Notes: generated from the sequence alone by a model not told the origin. A stretch of DNA of 64,000 nucleotides from Rhizomys pruinosus (GCA_009823505.1 VZQC01008797.1:157491-221490), one strand, 5' to 3'; counted from the stretch's first letter, positions 1-12,313 are shown. Program-made: numbers and translations.

Positions 1-545
1 AGTGAGTAAGAAGCTCCAACCCCTCCTAAGGAAATTGTGGCAACAGATAGAGACAACTGGGCACAGAGTCTTCCCAACATGAGGCTCTTTATAGGTGAAC
101 CAGGCTCAGTGAATGGACCCACACTGATGGGCATTTGGAGATACAAATTAGACTTTATAGGCCATATATATATATATATATATATAATAGATCACAGAAA
201 ATTGGGTGAGGCCAATACAGGGGCTGATAATAGGGAGAGGATCTAAATACCATCAAATCATGTTATATAAAAATCACAAAAATTCAATAAAAAGAAAATT
301 TTCTTTAAAAAACCTAAAACAACAACAACAACCTCAAGATCTGTAGTCTGTAAACCAGAGCCCCTGGGGAGCCGATAGAAACAGTTCCATACCAAGACCA
401 ATAGGACAGCTGATGATGTAAGTTCTGATCCAAGTTCCAGCACCTCAGAAGCAAGGAGACTGATGCTTCTGTCCAGGTTGGAGATTGAAAAAGATGGATG
501 TCTCAGCTCAAGAAACAGGCAGGAGTCACGTTGGAATTATTATTA
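1..545. other. Non-repetitive AT-rich sequence, no gene seen
   Basis: The stretch has a TA microsatellite at 164-186 and A-rich runs near 310-335. Nothing gene-like. Confidence 0.6.
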
Positions 546-547
546 TT

Positions 548-619
548 ATTTTTTTTTTGGTCTTTTTGAGACAGGGTCTCCCTTTAGTCCCAGCTGGAAC
601 TTGCTCTGTAGACCAGTGC
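548..619 (-). mobile_element. B1 SINE fragment, cut by a B2
   Basis: The GAGACAGGGTCTCCC tail end and GTAGACCAG block on minus; the rest is missing where the next B2 begins. Confidence 0.8.
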
Positions 620-633
620 ACTTAACTTTTATT

Positions 634-873
634 TTTATTTATTTATTTTTTAAATTTTATTTTATTTTCATATGTGTATGAGTGTACTGTCTGCATGTAG
701 GTCTGTGCATCCGTGTCATGCAATGCCGGGGAGGTCAGAAGAGGGTGTTGGATTCCCCTGGAACTAGAGCTAAAGACAGTTTTCAGCCGCCATGTGGGTG
801 CTGGGGATTGAAACCCGGTCCTCTGCAAGAGCAGTTGGTGCTCTTAACCGCTAGGCCATCTCTCCAGCCCCGG
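634..873 (-). mobile_element. B2 SINE with target duplication
   Basis: The tRNA-derived head is at the right end (CCATCTCTCCAGCCCC). ACTTAACTTTTATT flanks both sides (620-633 and 874-887). Confidence 0.93.
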
Positions 874-1466
874 ACTTAACTTTTATTGTTCTAGTCTTTT
901 TGTTTTAGTCTCCAGCTGAATAGACGTAGCCATTACACAAGGGGTGGAGGAACCAGGTCAGGTAATCTGCTTTGTTTATCCCACCAGTTGGAACACTAAG
1001 GTCATTCAGAATAAGACAGGGGCTGAGCCTCCTTAGAGGCAGTGCTGTCTTCTCTCTGTCCATTGACCCTGCCTACTGAGCCAACTCCCCAACCTCTCCT
1101 CTTAGTGTTTTTACTTGGTAAAATTAAGTCAAGCATCTTTTGTCAATTTCCTAATTTTCATTTTATATTATTATAATTGGTCTCTGGAAGCCAAACTACC
1201 ATGTAACCTCTTTGTAGAGGTAATTTCACAGCCATCTCTTCAAAAAGAGAAGTAGTCTTACAACATGTTGGAAGAAATGTCTGATTACTTCTGATTAAAT
1301 GAGAAATAGCAATATTTGCTTTAGAACCTCATAAATTCCATTTTATCTCCCTCCAAAGGATCTTATTCTATCACAAATTCATTCTAATAATTTTCAAGGT
1401 ATTATCTATTTTTAGTTATGGAAGTTAACTATGTCTAAAAAATATTTTATTTATTATTATTTTGGG

Positions 1467-1828
1467 GAGTCTTTTTTGAGATGGGGTCTCCCTCTAGCCT
1501 CAGCTAGCCTAGAACTCACTATGTAGATCAGGCTGGCCTTGAACTCACAGAGATCTGCCTGCATCTGCCTCCCAAGTGCTGGGATTAAAGGCACGCTCCA
1601 TTACACATGGCTTATTTATTATTTTTATTTTATGTATATGAGTGTATTGTCTGAATGTGTTTAACTGCACCCATTGTGCAATGCCCATGGAGGTCAGAAG
1701 AGGGCATCAGGAGTATGGAACTGGAGTTATGAATGGTTGTTGACCACTATGTTGGTGCTGGAAATCAAACCCAAGTCTTCTACAATAGGAATCAATGCCC
1801 TTAACTGCTGAGCCATCTCTCCAGCTCA
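1467..1828 (-). mobile_element. Adjacent B1 (1,467-1,612) and B2 (1,613-1,828), both minus
   Basis: A complete B1 (GATGGGGTCTCC to CACATGGCT) is followed by a diverged B2. This B2 keeps GTCAGAAGAGGGCATCAGG, the CTCF-like core known from mouse B2 copies. Confidence 0.88.
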
Positions 1829-2048
1829 GGAAAGTTAAGCGCATTTTAACAAAATAAATAAATCTATTTTGTTAAATAAATAAATAAATAAATATTGAAA
1901 AATACTTAGAAGTCAAAATAAAAGTCTTGATAACGGTAGGATTTTAGGCATAGGAAACTGGAATATTTAATGGCAGGGAACTAAGTTAATAATTTTTCTC
2001 TTAAGGTGAGTCCTATGAGTTGATATAATTTCCGTAGAAAAATCTAAA

Positions 2049-2210
2049 AATAGCTGGGCATGAGGGTGCATGTTTTTAATCCTAGCATTCAGGAGGCAGA
2101 GACAGACAAAGCTCTATGAATTCAAGGCCAGTCTGGTCTACATTGCAAATTGTAGGCCAGCTGGGACTACATTAGTGAGACTCTATCTCACAAAAACAAA
2201 AACCCCACAA
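2049..2210 (+). mobile_element. B1 SINE
   Basis: Head AGCTGGGCATGAGGG through GAGACTCTATCTC and an A-rich tail; diverged. Confidence 0.88.
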
Positions 2211-2283
2211 AACCTAAAAAATTCTGCATAATAAATAATGCCTTATATTTTTCATAATATTAAAAATTAAGCTTTTTTTCTTT

Positions 2284-2590
2284 TTGCAAATTACAAGTAT
2301 CTTAGGTCTGGCTCAGGGCAAAAAGCCAAGATGGCATAGACCAGAAAGACCCTCCTTTCTTTTCCAGTCAGGCCAGATTCCCATGAGACCTCTGGACCTA
2401 AGACCTACCTCCAGATCTGAGCCCTTGGCCTGTTTTAATTGGCCAATAAGTTACCATCTCCCCTCCCCCAATAAAAGGTTCTCCCCGCCTCTCAGAAGCA
2501 AGCTTCTGGAATAAATGCCTACCTTTATGTACGTTTTAATTCGGACTGATTTGGCCTTTTCTTAGGGTCGGTTATACTTCTCAGTATCTT
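2284..2590 (+). repeat. LTR-like sequence of an unclassified endogenous retrovirus
   Basis: The order is U3-R-U5-like: a CCAAT-type GGCCAATAAG, a TATA-like AATAAAAGG and a polyadenylation AATAAATGCC about 40 bases later, then a T-rich end. No second LTR or internal region was found. The family is not identified. Confidence 0.45.
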
Positions 2591-2649
2591 CTTTTAATAG
2601 TTTTCAAAACAATTTGAAACAAAGTTCATAGATCACAATAGTCCCTTAT

Positions 2650-2925
2650 GTGGGGGCTGGAGAGGTGGTGCAGTGGTTAAGAGCACTGGCTGTTCTTGCA
2701 GAGAACTGAAATTCAATTCCCAGCACCCACGTGGTGCTGGGAATTGAATTTAACAACCATCAGTAACTCCAGTTTCAGGGAAATCCACCATCTTCTTCTG
2801 ACCTCTGTAGGCACTGCACAACACAGGTATATGTACATACATGTAGGCAACACACTCACATCAAATAAAAACACAAACAACAATATGTTGTTTGTGAGAT
2901 ATATATATATATATATATATATAAA
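2650..2925 (+). mobile_element. B2 SINE ending in an AT microsatellite
   Basis: GGGGGCTGGAGAGG head; GTGCTGGGAATTGAATT repeats part of the B-box region, a local rearrangement. It ends in (AT)n at 2,900-2,923. Confidence 0.88.
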
Positions 2926-3283
2926 TTAATAAATGTATTAAAATCACAGTGACTGTTTGGACTTATGGGAAAGACTGCAGTCCTTGATTAGGAAGAAGGA
3001 ATCTTCTAATTATGTGGCCAAGTCCTAAATGTGGCTGCCAGAATCTCAGGAACTTCCTTCAATCCTCTCAATGATGAGATTATTTAAGTCAGTGTTGACA
3101 GTGATGTATTTAGTCATTTTTTTTCAGGCATAATACATGAATTTTATTTATTTTTTTAATTTGTGTTTGTTAATTTTGGGGGGGAGTTTAAAGGATGGTT
3201 TAATTTAATTATGATGCTGGCCTACACTCAACTCGGGAGGAGTGTGGTAACTGAGGAGCGTGTTACACAGCTCTTCTTAGTCT

Positions 3284-3515
3284 TCAGAAATATATATTTT
3301 GTACAAGATTATCAAATCTAGACCCGTGTTCCCACCCTATCCCCCCACCCCACCAGAGATCATGCATACTGCCAAACATGCTTTTCATCTCTTTCTCAGT
3401 CTTTCTCGATATTCTCCATGTGGAAGTTGACTGTTTTGAGTAGAAGTTCACTGATTCAGTCAGTTCTTTGATGCAGTCCTTTCTATTGTTGTTGTTGTTT
3501 CCAATATGCATCACT
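3284..3515 (-). repeat. Dispersed repeat fragment related to 58,018-58,220
   Basis: Both share CCCCACCCCACC, a TCTCTTTCT-type stretch and a GTT microsatellite in the same order. It is not coding. Confidence 0.4.
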
Positions 3516-3751
3516 CATATTTAGTCATTTTTATGTGGAGAAAAAGAAATATTTTCTTTCGGGTAGAAGGAGATTAATACCAAAGCATTATGCCTGTGTA
3601 ACAAGCAGAACCTTAGTTTCTGGACCTTTGGGTCTAGTAACTTTATTTACTTTTATTTAATAATAAGCTTGAATTTTTCTGTTCTTGGTGTTAAATGTTC
3701 TGCTGCCATTGATCTAAATTTTCGTATTTTCTGTAATTGAAACTTTCATTA

Positions 3752-3907
3752 AGACTAGGCATGGTGATTCACACTGTAATCTAGTCAAGGGTTGGGGACG
3801 TAGCTTAGTGGTAGAGTGCTTATTATGTATGTGTAAGGCCTGGAGTACCATCCCCAGTAGGAGGCAAAGCCAGGAAGATTTGAATTCCAGGCCAGTCTGT
3901 GTTATAT
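3752..3907 (+). mobile_element. B1 SINE with an ID element inside (3,790-3,858)
   Basis: B1-like flanks (GACTAGGCATGGTG and CCAGGCCAGTCTGTG) enclose GGTTGGGGACGTAGCTTAG to ATCCCCAGTA, a tRNA-derived ID/BC1-type sequence. It may be an ID insertion in B1 or a B4-type composite. Confidence 0.7.
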
Positions 3908-3923
3908 CATGGAATGCCGTTTT

Positions 3924-4175
3924 GTTTATTTTTATTTTATTAATTTTATTTATTTCTGTATGTGTATGAATGTACTGTCTGCATGCAAGTTTGTGCACCC
4001 GTGTTGTGAAATGCCGCAGAGGTCAGAAGAGGGTGTCGGATTCCCCTGGAACTGGAGTTCTCCTAGAATTGGAGTTTCAGATGGTTCTCTGCCTCCATGT
4101 GGATGCTGGGAATCGAACCCGGGTCCTCTGTAAGAGTGGTCGGTGCTCTTAACCGCTAGGCCATCTCTCCAGCCC
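3924..4175 (-). mobile_element. B2 SINE, duplication-bearing subtype, with target duplication
   Basis: It carries the extra GAGTTCTCCTAGAATTGG unit. CATGGAATGCCGTTTT at 3,908-3,923 is repeated with two changes at 4,176-4,191. Confidence 0.93.
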
Positions 4176-4204
4176 CATGGAACGCTGTTTTAAGAAAGAG
4201 TTGG

Positions 4205-4282
4205 GGGGGGTCTGGAGATGGCTCAGTGGCCAAAAGCCAAGGATGTAGCTCAGTAACAGCATAATAACACATAAGTAAATAA
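4205..4282 (+). mobile_element. Short tRNA-derived SINE fragment
   Basis: CTGGAGATGGCTCAGTGG joined to GGATGTAGCTCAGTAAC, so the A-box part appears twice. It lacks the rest of any SINE. Confidence 0.5.
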
Positions 4283-4810
4283 ATGAATATTTCTTTGAGA
4301 TTGTAAAAGTCTTCTTTTTCATTGAATTGTGCAAAATTCAAAGTAAACATCAATGAATTAGTTACTTGATTTAATTCCATGGATCGGTATCAAAGACTAA
4401 AGGTCAGAGCCACCCCAATCACAATGATTTCGAGTATTTAATCTTCACTCTTTGTTTCAGTCTGGATGGACTATAGGCTTACTAATGCAATTGTCCCCAG
4501 GACCACAGCATGAACGGCATGTGGGAAGCTCCCCATCTCAGGCCTCGCCTCAGCTCTGGAACCAGAGTCTGCCAAGAGTCTCAGGTGATCTGTGCGTGCA
4601 TAAAAGGACTGGATAGACAATTAAGTCATTTAGTTCTGTTCTCTTTGTTCACCACTGATTAACAAAATTACTAAAATTTCCAGACTTCGATCCCATTATT
4701 AAACAAAGTCATCTCTAAATTCAAGTTCTAAAAATCATTACCAAAGTAAATTTACATAATTTCATGAAGGTCAATATACTTTAGATATTTTGTTCTTTAA
4801 AATTCAATAA
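4283..4810. other. Unique sequence, no gene seen
   Basis: I see no repeat, exon or splice-bounded frame in this stretch. Confidence 0.5.
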
Positions 4811-5040
4811 GCTGGGGTGGAGAGATGGCTCAGCAGTTAAGAGCACTGGCTGCTCTTGCAAAGGACTGGGGTTCGATTCCCAAAACTCACATGGTGGCTA
4901 TCAACCGTTATCCATAACTCTAGTTACAAGGATTCTAATGCCCTCTTCTGACTTCTATGGGTATTACATTACACAGATGCACTTGCAAACATGCAGGCAA
5001 TACACTCATACACAAACAAAAATAATTATAATAAAATATT
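4811..5040 (+). mobile_element. B2 SINE
   Basis: GGAGAGATGGCTCAGCAG head, GGTTCGATTCC B box and A-rich 3' end. Confidence 0.9.
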
Positions 5041-5571
5041 TTTAAATTTGAGAAGCAATTTAAGAAGTAATTTGACCATTTGTAAAAAAAAGTGTGAAAA
5101 AGTTCAAAATTATTTCCTCACGAAATGCTTTATTAAATAACCACTTCTAATATTTTACTTTGAACATTTTTGTTAATATGTATCACTGTCATGCTTTTCT
5201 TTTTTCAGAGCTGTGTATGTTAAATTGGTATTGAGTTCCTTTCTCCCAATGACATGAGAAGCATGTGCATGAATTACATTTGTGCAATGTGCAGATACAA
5301 AGGACATTTATTTGGTCCATTGCATGAGAAAGTGGGATCCATCTCAGCTAACTAGGACAGTTCAAACTATTATCAGTATTGTTTACAATGCTTATATTAG
5401 AAGATACGCATTTTGATTTCCTGGAAATAATATTGGAACTTTCTACTAGAATCCATTCAGTAAGTACTTATTGAGATATGCATTATTAAGAAATATTAAA
5501 CAGCAGTGTTTTCCATCCAACACTGTAAAACTTTGGTTCAAACAGGAATTCGAATCTTTTTGGGGGAAGGT

Positions 5572-5730
5572 CTTTTTTTTTGAGACAGGGTCTCCTTTTA
5601 GTCCCAGCTGGCCTGGAAGAGGCAGAGGCAGGTGGATCTCTGTGAGTTCAAGGCCAGCCTGGTCTACATAGCAAATTCCAGGCCAGCTGGGACTAAAGGG
5701 AGACCCTGTCTCAAAAATACAACAACAAAA
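5572..5730. repeat. Fold-back (inverted) B1 chimera 1
   Basis: The minus-sense B1 3' part at 5,582-5,617 is joined to a plus-sense B1 3' part ending 5,677-5,712. The two arms match at 35 of 36 positions as an inverted repeat. Confidence 0.85.
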
Positions 5731-6660
5731 AAGTAAACACACACATACATCACTCATAAGATATGCTAGTCAACCTATTCTCAGTCACTAATATTTGGAA
5801 ATATTCACACATGTAATAATTTCCAGGGTTTATCTTTGTTCTTGGCATGACCTTGGAGCCATCAAAAGTGAGAAAACAAAAGATTTCTGTATCTAAAACG
5901 TAACCCTGCTCTTAAGTAACTATTAAAGTCCAAAGACATTTCCTGAATTTGACTTACAAGCTTAGCAAAAGTACAGACTCTCCAAAGTGGTAGCCTAGTC
6001 TATAAAGAAAATATGGGCCAATTCCTGGGTCTTGTGTCATAGGATGTCCACCCATGTAGCTGTGGCTCAGAATCTGGAGTGGGAAATTGGTTCAGATGTG
6101 GCCTCCCTTACCTGATGGAAGTTATTCACTTCTCAGCTGAGAACGGGCTTTGGTGAAACTAGTGTCTGCAGAAATGCTCTCTGTTCCCACTCTAAGTCGG
6201 TCCCAAGAGTGCTGGGAGCATATTGGGACGACTTAAAATTATAATTCTTATAGGAAGAGTGTGATAGTTGTGGAAACATACTAAGAAGTTTCCGGGTTTG
6301 AGTTAAACTGAAAGTATTACTCGAATACCCTATTCTTGCTCTCTCTCAAAAAACAAAAAACAAAACCCAAAAAACCTATTCACATAACAGCCCAAACCAA
6401 GATCTCAAACGGCAAGAAGCCAAATAAAAAAAAAAAGAGAGAATTGAATAAATGAAGCCAAAATGCAGGCTCTGACACTGAGCTCCATTTGAACTTGTAG
6501 AAGGAAACCATCGCTCATCCCTAAGCAAAAGAAGAAAAAAGGGAGAGGGGGAACACAGGAAAGAAAAAGAAACAGGGGAATCGGCGGTGGGGTCGCAGCG
6601 TGGCGGAGGGGATAAAGGCGGCAGAGGCAGCGGGGGTTTGTGGTGGTTGGTGGGGGAGGG
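5731..6660. other. Unique sequence, no gene seen
   Basis: Mixed sequence with A-rich runs near 6,350 and 6,425. No exon or repeat recognised. Confidence 0.5.
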
Positions 6661-6662
6661 GG

Positions 6663-6840
6663 GAAACAGGGTCTCCCTTTAGTCCCAGCTGGCCTGGAGC
6701 TCGCTCAGTAGACCAGGCTGGCCTTGAACTCACAGAGATCCACCTGCCTCTGCCTCTGGAGTGCTGGGCTCCAGGACAGCTGGGGCTACAGGGAGACCCT
6801 GTTTCAAAAATACCAAAACAAAATAAATAAATAAATAAAA
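6663..6840. repeat. Fold-back (inverted) B1 chimera 2
   Basis: A nearly whole minus-sense B1 (6,663-6,769) is joined to a plus-sense B1 3' end (6,770-6,805). Arms 6,663-6,698 and 6,770-6,805 match at 33 of 36 positions in inverse. An AAAT tail follows. Confidence 0.85.
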
Positions 6841-7769
6841 ATAAAGGCATACACCACCTCGCCCAGCCAGAGTCAGATTTAACAACTTCCAAGTGTTATT
6901 TTGTAATTCATCATCAGTCTACCAACTACATGTTGAAAGGAAACCCAGGTTGAGGAAAGTAATAATGAATATGCAGAAAAATTAAAACTAAAGATAGCCA
7001 TTTTAATGTCTGAAAATGGTGTGCTTTCATGGTTTTCTTAATCATTTCATTAGCCTTTATCATAAACTCAAAATGATATGCCTATGTCCAAAAGATATAT
7101 ACTTTGTTTAGGGAGATACTCAGTAAACACTTCTCTGGTGGGTGCCAAATCCCTTCATTGAGTTTGAAGGTGAAATTTGTTACCTCCGTGTCCTCACGTA
7201 GAACGTGAGGGAGGTTCTGAAGAGCTGGTTGGGAGGGTCATCCAGCTCTCACAGCCTAGAGCAGTCCCCTCACTGCCAGGGCACACACTCAGCTGCAATG
7301 CAACACTAACCAGCCCTCACCTGGTCAAGTTGCTCCAAGACAGGGAACGGAATACAAGGTCATCACTAGCAATGACCGAGCCTGCTTTAAGCCATGAGGT
7401 CAAGAAGGCTCATGGTGCCCAAGAGCACTGAATGGACAAGCCGCACTATCCCTTCCAAAGTTTCCACTACATACATCCACATTTTCTCAAAACTAGATTA
7501 ATGTTGGGAAAATTATTTAGCCACGTCACAAATAACCATTAGCATCTATTTGAATTTGTCATTGTAACAAGTACAGTAAATAATAGTTGTCTTCTCAAAC
7601 TGTTACTGTGAATGCCTCAGAATAGGATAAAGAGAGTGAATAAAATAGCTAGCTCAGAGGAAGCTCACAGGGAGAGGTGGCAGAGTAGTGAAAATATTGG
7701 GTCGAGTGCTTTAATGATTTGATTATTCATCTTATGAACTGCCTACAACGTATGGGGGCTGGAAAACAT
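6841..7769. other. Unique sequence, no gene seen
   Basis: An 84-codon open frame at 7,177-7,431 shows no family motif and no splice context. I do not call it a gene. Confidence 0.5.
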
Positions 7770-7972
7770 GTTTAAAGATCTATTTTATTCTGCATGCATG
7801 TATGTGTATGTGCATATGTGACGTCATCCTCAGAGGCTAGAAAAATCCATTGTTCCCCATTGCTGGGATTACAGGCAGTTGTGAGCCACCTGGTATGGGT
7901 GCTGGGAACTGAACTCACTCCTCTGTAAAAGCAGCAAGCACTCTCAACCGCTGAGTTGTTTCCCCAGGCCCT
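7770..7972 (-). mobile_element. Older B2 SINE
   Basis: TGTGAGCCACCTGGTATGGG and TTGTTTCCCCAGGCCC identify a diverged B2 of the mouse-like subtype. Confidence 0.85.
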
Positions 7973-8054
7973 ACACAAGTTAATTCATTGGTCTCTGCAA
8001 TTTACAAATGATGCTGCCCAGAAAACAGAGACAGATTCATTTGCTTGGCGTCTT

Positions 8055-8294
8055 TTTTTTTAATTTTATTTATTTATTATGTGTATGAATGTACTGTCTG
8101 CATGTAGGTTTGTACACCCATGTCGTGCAATGCCGTGGAGGTCAGAAGAGGGTGTCGGATTCCCCTGGAACTGGAGTTCTCCTGGAATTGGAATTTCAGA
8201 CGGTTCTTGGCCACCATGTGGGTGCTGGGGATCAAACCCGGGTCCTCTGTAAGAGTGATTGGCGCTCTTAACCCCTAGGCCATCTCTCCAGCCC
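8055..8294 (-). mobile_element. B2 SINE, duplication-bearing subtype, with target duplication
   Basis: TGCTTGGCGTCTT at 8,042-8,054 recurs with one change at 8,295-8,307. The extra GTTCTCCTGGAATTGG unit is present. Confidence 0.93.
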
Positions 8295-8307
8295 TGCTTG
8301 GCATCTT

Positions 8308-9784
8308 AAACCTAAAGAAGTACAGGAGTGGGGACTTCAAACTAGGATTGCTTCTATTCCAAAGTTCATACTGTTTCTACTACCCCATGTGCATTTGTTT
8401 TGTGTATAATATAAAGTATCTTCTTTCCATGAACTAGGTTTCAGAAAATAAATACACTTAAAGAAAGTGTTTAATGGAAAGAACATGAAGTCCTGAGGTC
8501 CAGTGACCCTCGGAACACACTGGAAAGCCAGATACACTAACAAGTAAAACAGAAAAGCAATTGATAGCAGTAAACCAGCTTCAGTTTTTAAAATGCCAGG
8601 TTGATTTTTTTTTTCACTGCTTCATGGTACACAGAGATCCAAACAGAATGGGTTTCCTGGAAACTGAAATCATCTGAAGAAAGCGTAAGCTGACATACAA
8701 CATGTATGCAGGAAACACTGAAAATGAGACACAGTGCATTATGATAAAGTGGAAAGTGATCAGGAACTTTGTTTTCTAACCTGTGCTTTGCCACCAGCTG
8801 CTGGCTTCTTTAGGTGTGATAACCCATTTCCACACTCCTCTACTTTACAGCTACAAAACAAAGCATTCAATCTCAGCTCTCCCTTCCAACTACGATGTTC
8901 CAGTAGTCTTTGAACCACACAAGAAGAACCCTCAGTATTTTCTATCATGATTTTGAAGTACAATTACTCTTCTTCTGGTGGAAGAAAAATTCTGCTCTTT
9001 TCAAACCCTGCGTGTATTCTGAAACTCGATATACATGGTCAATTACCTACATCAAGGCAAGAAAGCAATAAATGCTTTCAGAGGCTAACAAGGCCAAGTT
9101 TAAAGTGTGATGGTGGGTATGTTCATGTGTTCAGTATGTGCATATGGGTTATCCAGAAAAGGTCACAAGTTTGACCTTCTGGAAGCTGAGAAGCTTCCAC
9201 CCACAGAACCTGCTGGGACCACATCTGGTAATTCCTGGCTTGGGTCAGTGGAGGATGGGGGGAATCCTCTCTTTACTAAGTCTTTGGTTTAAATCATGTG
9301 GTGTTCGGCATATCAACAATCTACTTCAATCTCATCACAAACTCCTTTTTTACTTTTGAACCATCCCAGGTCGATCAAGCTACAGGGAACCCCATTCCTT
9401 TTGTTCCATGCTGAAAGAATGACAGGGAAAATACAGGCAAAAGAAAAGCCACCCAGAGGAGTTCTGTGTTCTTCCTGCTGTTTGCCCATGGTAGGCCAAG
9501 CTGAGCATTCACCGAAGGGAACATGAGGCAGGCTGCTGGCTTCCTGTGACCATGTTCTGCTGAAGTGACTGTGTAAATTTATGTGGAGCTTTTCCCTGAC
9601 TAGCAACATAGTAGGAAAAAAAATTGCTATGAAGCTAAACATGGTGATAATTGGGTTTGGCATGCCATGTGTGTGAGGGGAGGGGAGGTTCACATGTGTG
9701 GGGGCGTGCATGTGTTTGAGTGAACGAGGAAACCAGAGGATATCAGCTGCCATTTCTTAGACACTATCTTGGGTTTTTCGTCTT
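8308..9784. other. Unique sequence, no gene recognised
   Basis: Several open frames of 60-146 codons exist, but none has a family motif, splice support or coding-like composition. A diverged MIR may be present near 8,790-8,860. Confidence 0.5.
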
Positions 9785-9988
9785 CTTTTATTTTTTTTCT
9801 TTAAGATGGATTTCATATTGGCCTAGAGCTCACAAAGTAGGCTAGGTTGATCGACCAGTGAGCCCCAACCACTTGGGCTAAGATTAGAGGCACATTCCAC
9901 CACATCTGGCCTTTTTATGGGCTATGAGGTAGCGAATTCATGCCTCATGCTTGAAAACTCTACTTACTGAGTTATTGCTCCAGCCCTG
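9785..9988 (-). mobile_element. B4/RSINE-type composite SINE, diverged
   Basis: B1-like AGGCACATTCCACCACATCTGGCC is followed by ID-like CATGCTTGAAAACTCTACTTACTGAG, an ID-B1 fusion read on minus. Confidence 0.65.
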
Positions 9989-10003
9989 GTTCTGGACTGT
10001 CTT

Positions 10004-10242
10004 TTTATTATTATTATTATTATTTTTATGTGTATGAATGTATTGTCTGCATGCAGGTCTGCTCACCCGTGTCATGCAATGCCGCGGAAGTCAGAAGAGG
10101 GTCTCGGATATCCCTGGAACTGAAGTTCTCCTGGAACTGGAGTCACAGACGGTTCTCAGCCGCCATGTGGGTGCTGGGGATCGAACCCGGGTCCTCTGCA
10201 AGAGGGGTCGGTGCTCTTAACCACTAGGCCATCCCTCCAGCA
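10004..10242 (-). mobile_element. B2 SINE, duplication-bearing subtype, with target duplication
   Basis: CTGGACTGTCTT at 9,992-10,003 recurs with one change at 10,243-10,254. An ATT-rich tail lies on the left. Confidence 0.93.
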
Positions 10243-10460
10243 CTGGACTATCTTATAGAAGACAGAATCACCATAGCTAAATGCCAGTCTGATTATACTT
10301 ACCCATGTGCGAACCCTTCGGCATTCCCCTGTGTTCACAGTTGCTCAGCTGATGTACGGTCTGGATGACATTAATTGAATACCTGGTGTTCCTGCAAAGT
10401 TGGCTGTGCACAGAGCGAAACACTGGAAAGATCTGCACGTACATTTGAAAGTCAATAAGG

Positions 10461-10706
10461 GGGGCTGGAGAGATGACCTAGCAGTTAAGAGCACCGACTG
10501 CTCTTACAGAGGACCCGGGTTCAATCCCCAGCACCCACATGACGGCCGAGAACCGTCTGAAACCCAACTCCAGGAAAACTCCAGTTCCAGGGGAATCTGA
10601 CACCCTCTTCTGACCTCCGCGGCATTGCACGACACGGGTGCACAAACCTGCATGCAGACAGTACATTGATACACGTACATAAATAAATAAAATTAAAAAA
10701 AAAAAA
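10461..10706 (+). mobile_element. B2 SINE, duplication-bearing subtype, with perfect target duplication
   Basis: GAAAGTCAATAAGG is identical at 10,447-10,460 and 10,707-10,720. A long A-rich tail precedes the second copy, so the insertion is young. Confidence 0.95.
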
Positions 10707-10769
10707 GAAAGTCAATAAGGTAGGCAAAACTGAGCAGAGAGACAAAGGCAGGAAACACTTAATAGCATT

Positions 10770-10955
10770 TATTATGTGCCTGGTTCGAATAAAATGCTTC
10801 GCTTTATTGGTGATCTCTCTTTTAACTTGTCGTGGGAACCTCTCAGGAAGGATTAAATGCTCTTATGTTGCAGACAGGGAAGATGGAGTATAGAGAAGAG
10901 CTAACTTGTTTATATACAGTTCCACAAGTAACAGGTGCCAGGGACAGGCTATCTG
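10770..10955 (-). mobile_element. MIR (ancient mammalian SINE)
   Basis: TATTATGTGCCTGG at the left and AGGAAG-type plus AACTTG stretches in the order of an inverted MIR; highly diverged. Confidence 0.55.
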
Positions 10956-11097
10956 CTTAGTTCCAGTACCTTTACTTTGTCTTCAGCTCCCTGCAGCAGA
11001 TAAAGGAGTCTTTGGTGCCTTCTCCTGTTTCCAGTGAACTTCCTCTCCAGGAAGGCTCATGTTCTTGCTGTTGTGATGGCTGGTTGTTGTCTGAATT

Positions 11098-11500
11098 TAC
11101 CACCTTGGAGGGTTAATATTGATTGTCAACTTGACAGCCTCTCTAATCACCCATGAGACCAACTTCTGGGAATGTTTGTGAGGGACAATCTGTATTTGGT
11201 TAACTGAGATTAAAAAAAAAAAAAACAAATTCTAAAATGGGCAGCTTCATCACCATCCCATGGGCTGGGGTCCTGGACTGACGAACTAGGGAAAGAGAGA
11301 AAATGAGCTGGGTAGCAGCATTTCTCTATTTCTCTCTTCTTCCCAAATGCAGACTCAATTTGACAAGCTGTTTCATGACCCTGCCACCATTTCTTCCACA
11401 CCATGATGGATGATACCCTCAAACTGTGAGCCAAATAACACCCTTCTTCCTTACATTGTTTTTTGTCAGGTATTTTGTCACAGCAAGGAGAAAAATAATA
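11098..11500 (+). repeat. Solo LTR, MaLR-like
   Basis: The sequence has ATTGTCAACTTGACAG near the start, a central CCATGGGCTGGGGTCCTGGACTG-type block and a terminal AAACTGTGAGCCAAATAA to TTTTGTCACAGCAA stretch, typical of rodent MaLR LTRs. An A run near 11,212 interrupts it. No partner LTR is seen. Confidence 0.65.
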
Positions 11501-12310
11501 TCCCCCCTTGGATAAAAAGGAAATTATGTTTGGGGTCCTCATGCATGTACTTTACGGACTGAGCCAACCCCTGGTCCCACTTTAGAGCACCTTCTCTATC
11601 TGAACATTACCTATCTCTGCAACTTCATGATTTCCTTTCTTCATTTTAATTTCCATCTCTCCTCTTCATCACAGCTTTTGATCACAAACAATATTCAAGA
11701 ACTTATTCTGGATCCTGTTTCCTCTAGATCTCACTCTAACAAATTTTATCCACTATTGCATAATTTAAAAAAAATTTATTTGACCAGTTAGTAAACTTAG
11801 GCACTAAACATAAGGAGTATCCATGTACACCCAATTAGCAAACATCTGAGTCCAATTATTGTATAACCCAGGGTCACCAAGTCCAGTTGAAGAGGTTTGT
11901 TTACACAAACATGCTGATCAAATAAAAGTCCAGTCCATTTTTCCTGTGATCTCACAATTCACACCCCCTCCTTGGCCCTTATAATCTCACACAGCAACCT
12001 CTTCTGTGAGAGTCTGTGGGCTTTGGAGCAAAGGGTGAAAGAGAGTGACAGATAAGAAGATCCATTTTTTTTCTGAGGTGACACATCAAACTCTTGGGTC
12101 TGTCCAAGTTTCAGTTTTCAACAGACTGGGGTCTCATTTAGAAGTCTCCTTTTAATTCTAGTAATAAAACACAAATAGAAACAAATATTGACCACTATAA
12201 GAAGTTACACTATGGGCACAAACACAAATGCTTGGATAGTATCTTGGTTGGGGCATTATAGCTCTTTGACAAAGGGGTGGCCATAGCTTTCTAATGTAGC
12301 CTACGAAGTA
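11501..12310. other. Mostly unclassified sequence
   Basis: Part of it (about 11,770-12,060) looks like diverged LTR-derived sequence, but no boundaries are visible. No gene seen. Confidence 0.35.
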
Positions 12311-12313
12311 TTC

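Noticed and set aside
3790..3858. tRNA-like gene or BC1 RNA gene
   Set aside because: It is an ID-type SINE, diverged in both promoter boxes and embedded in a B1.
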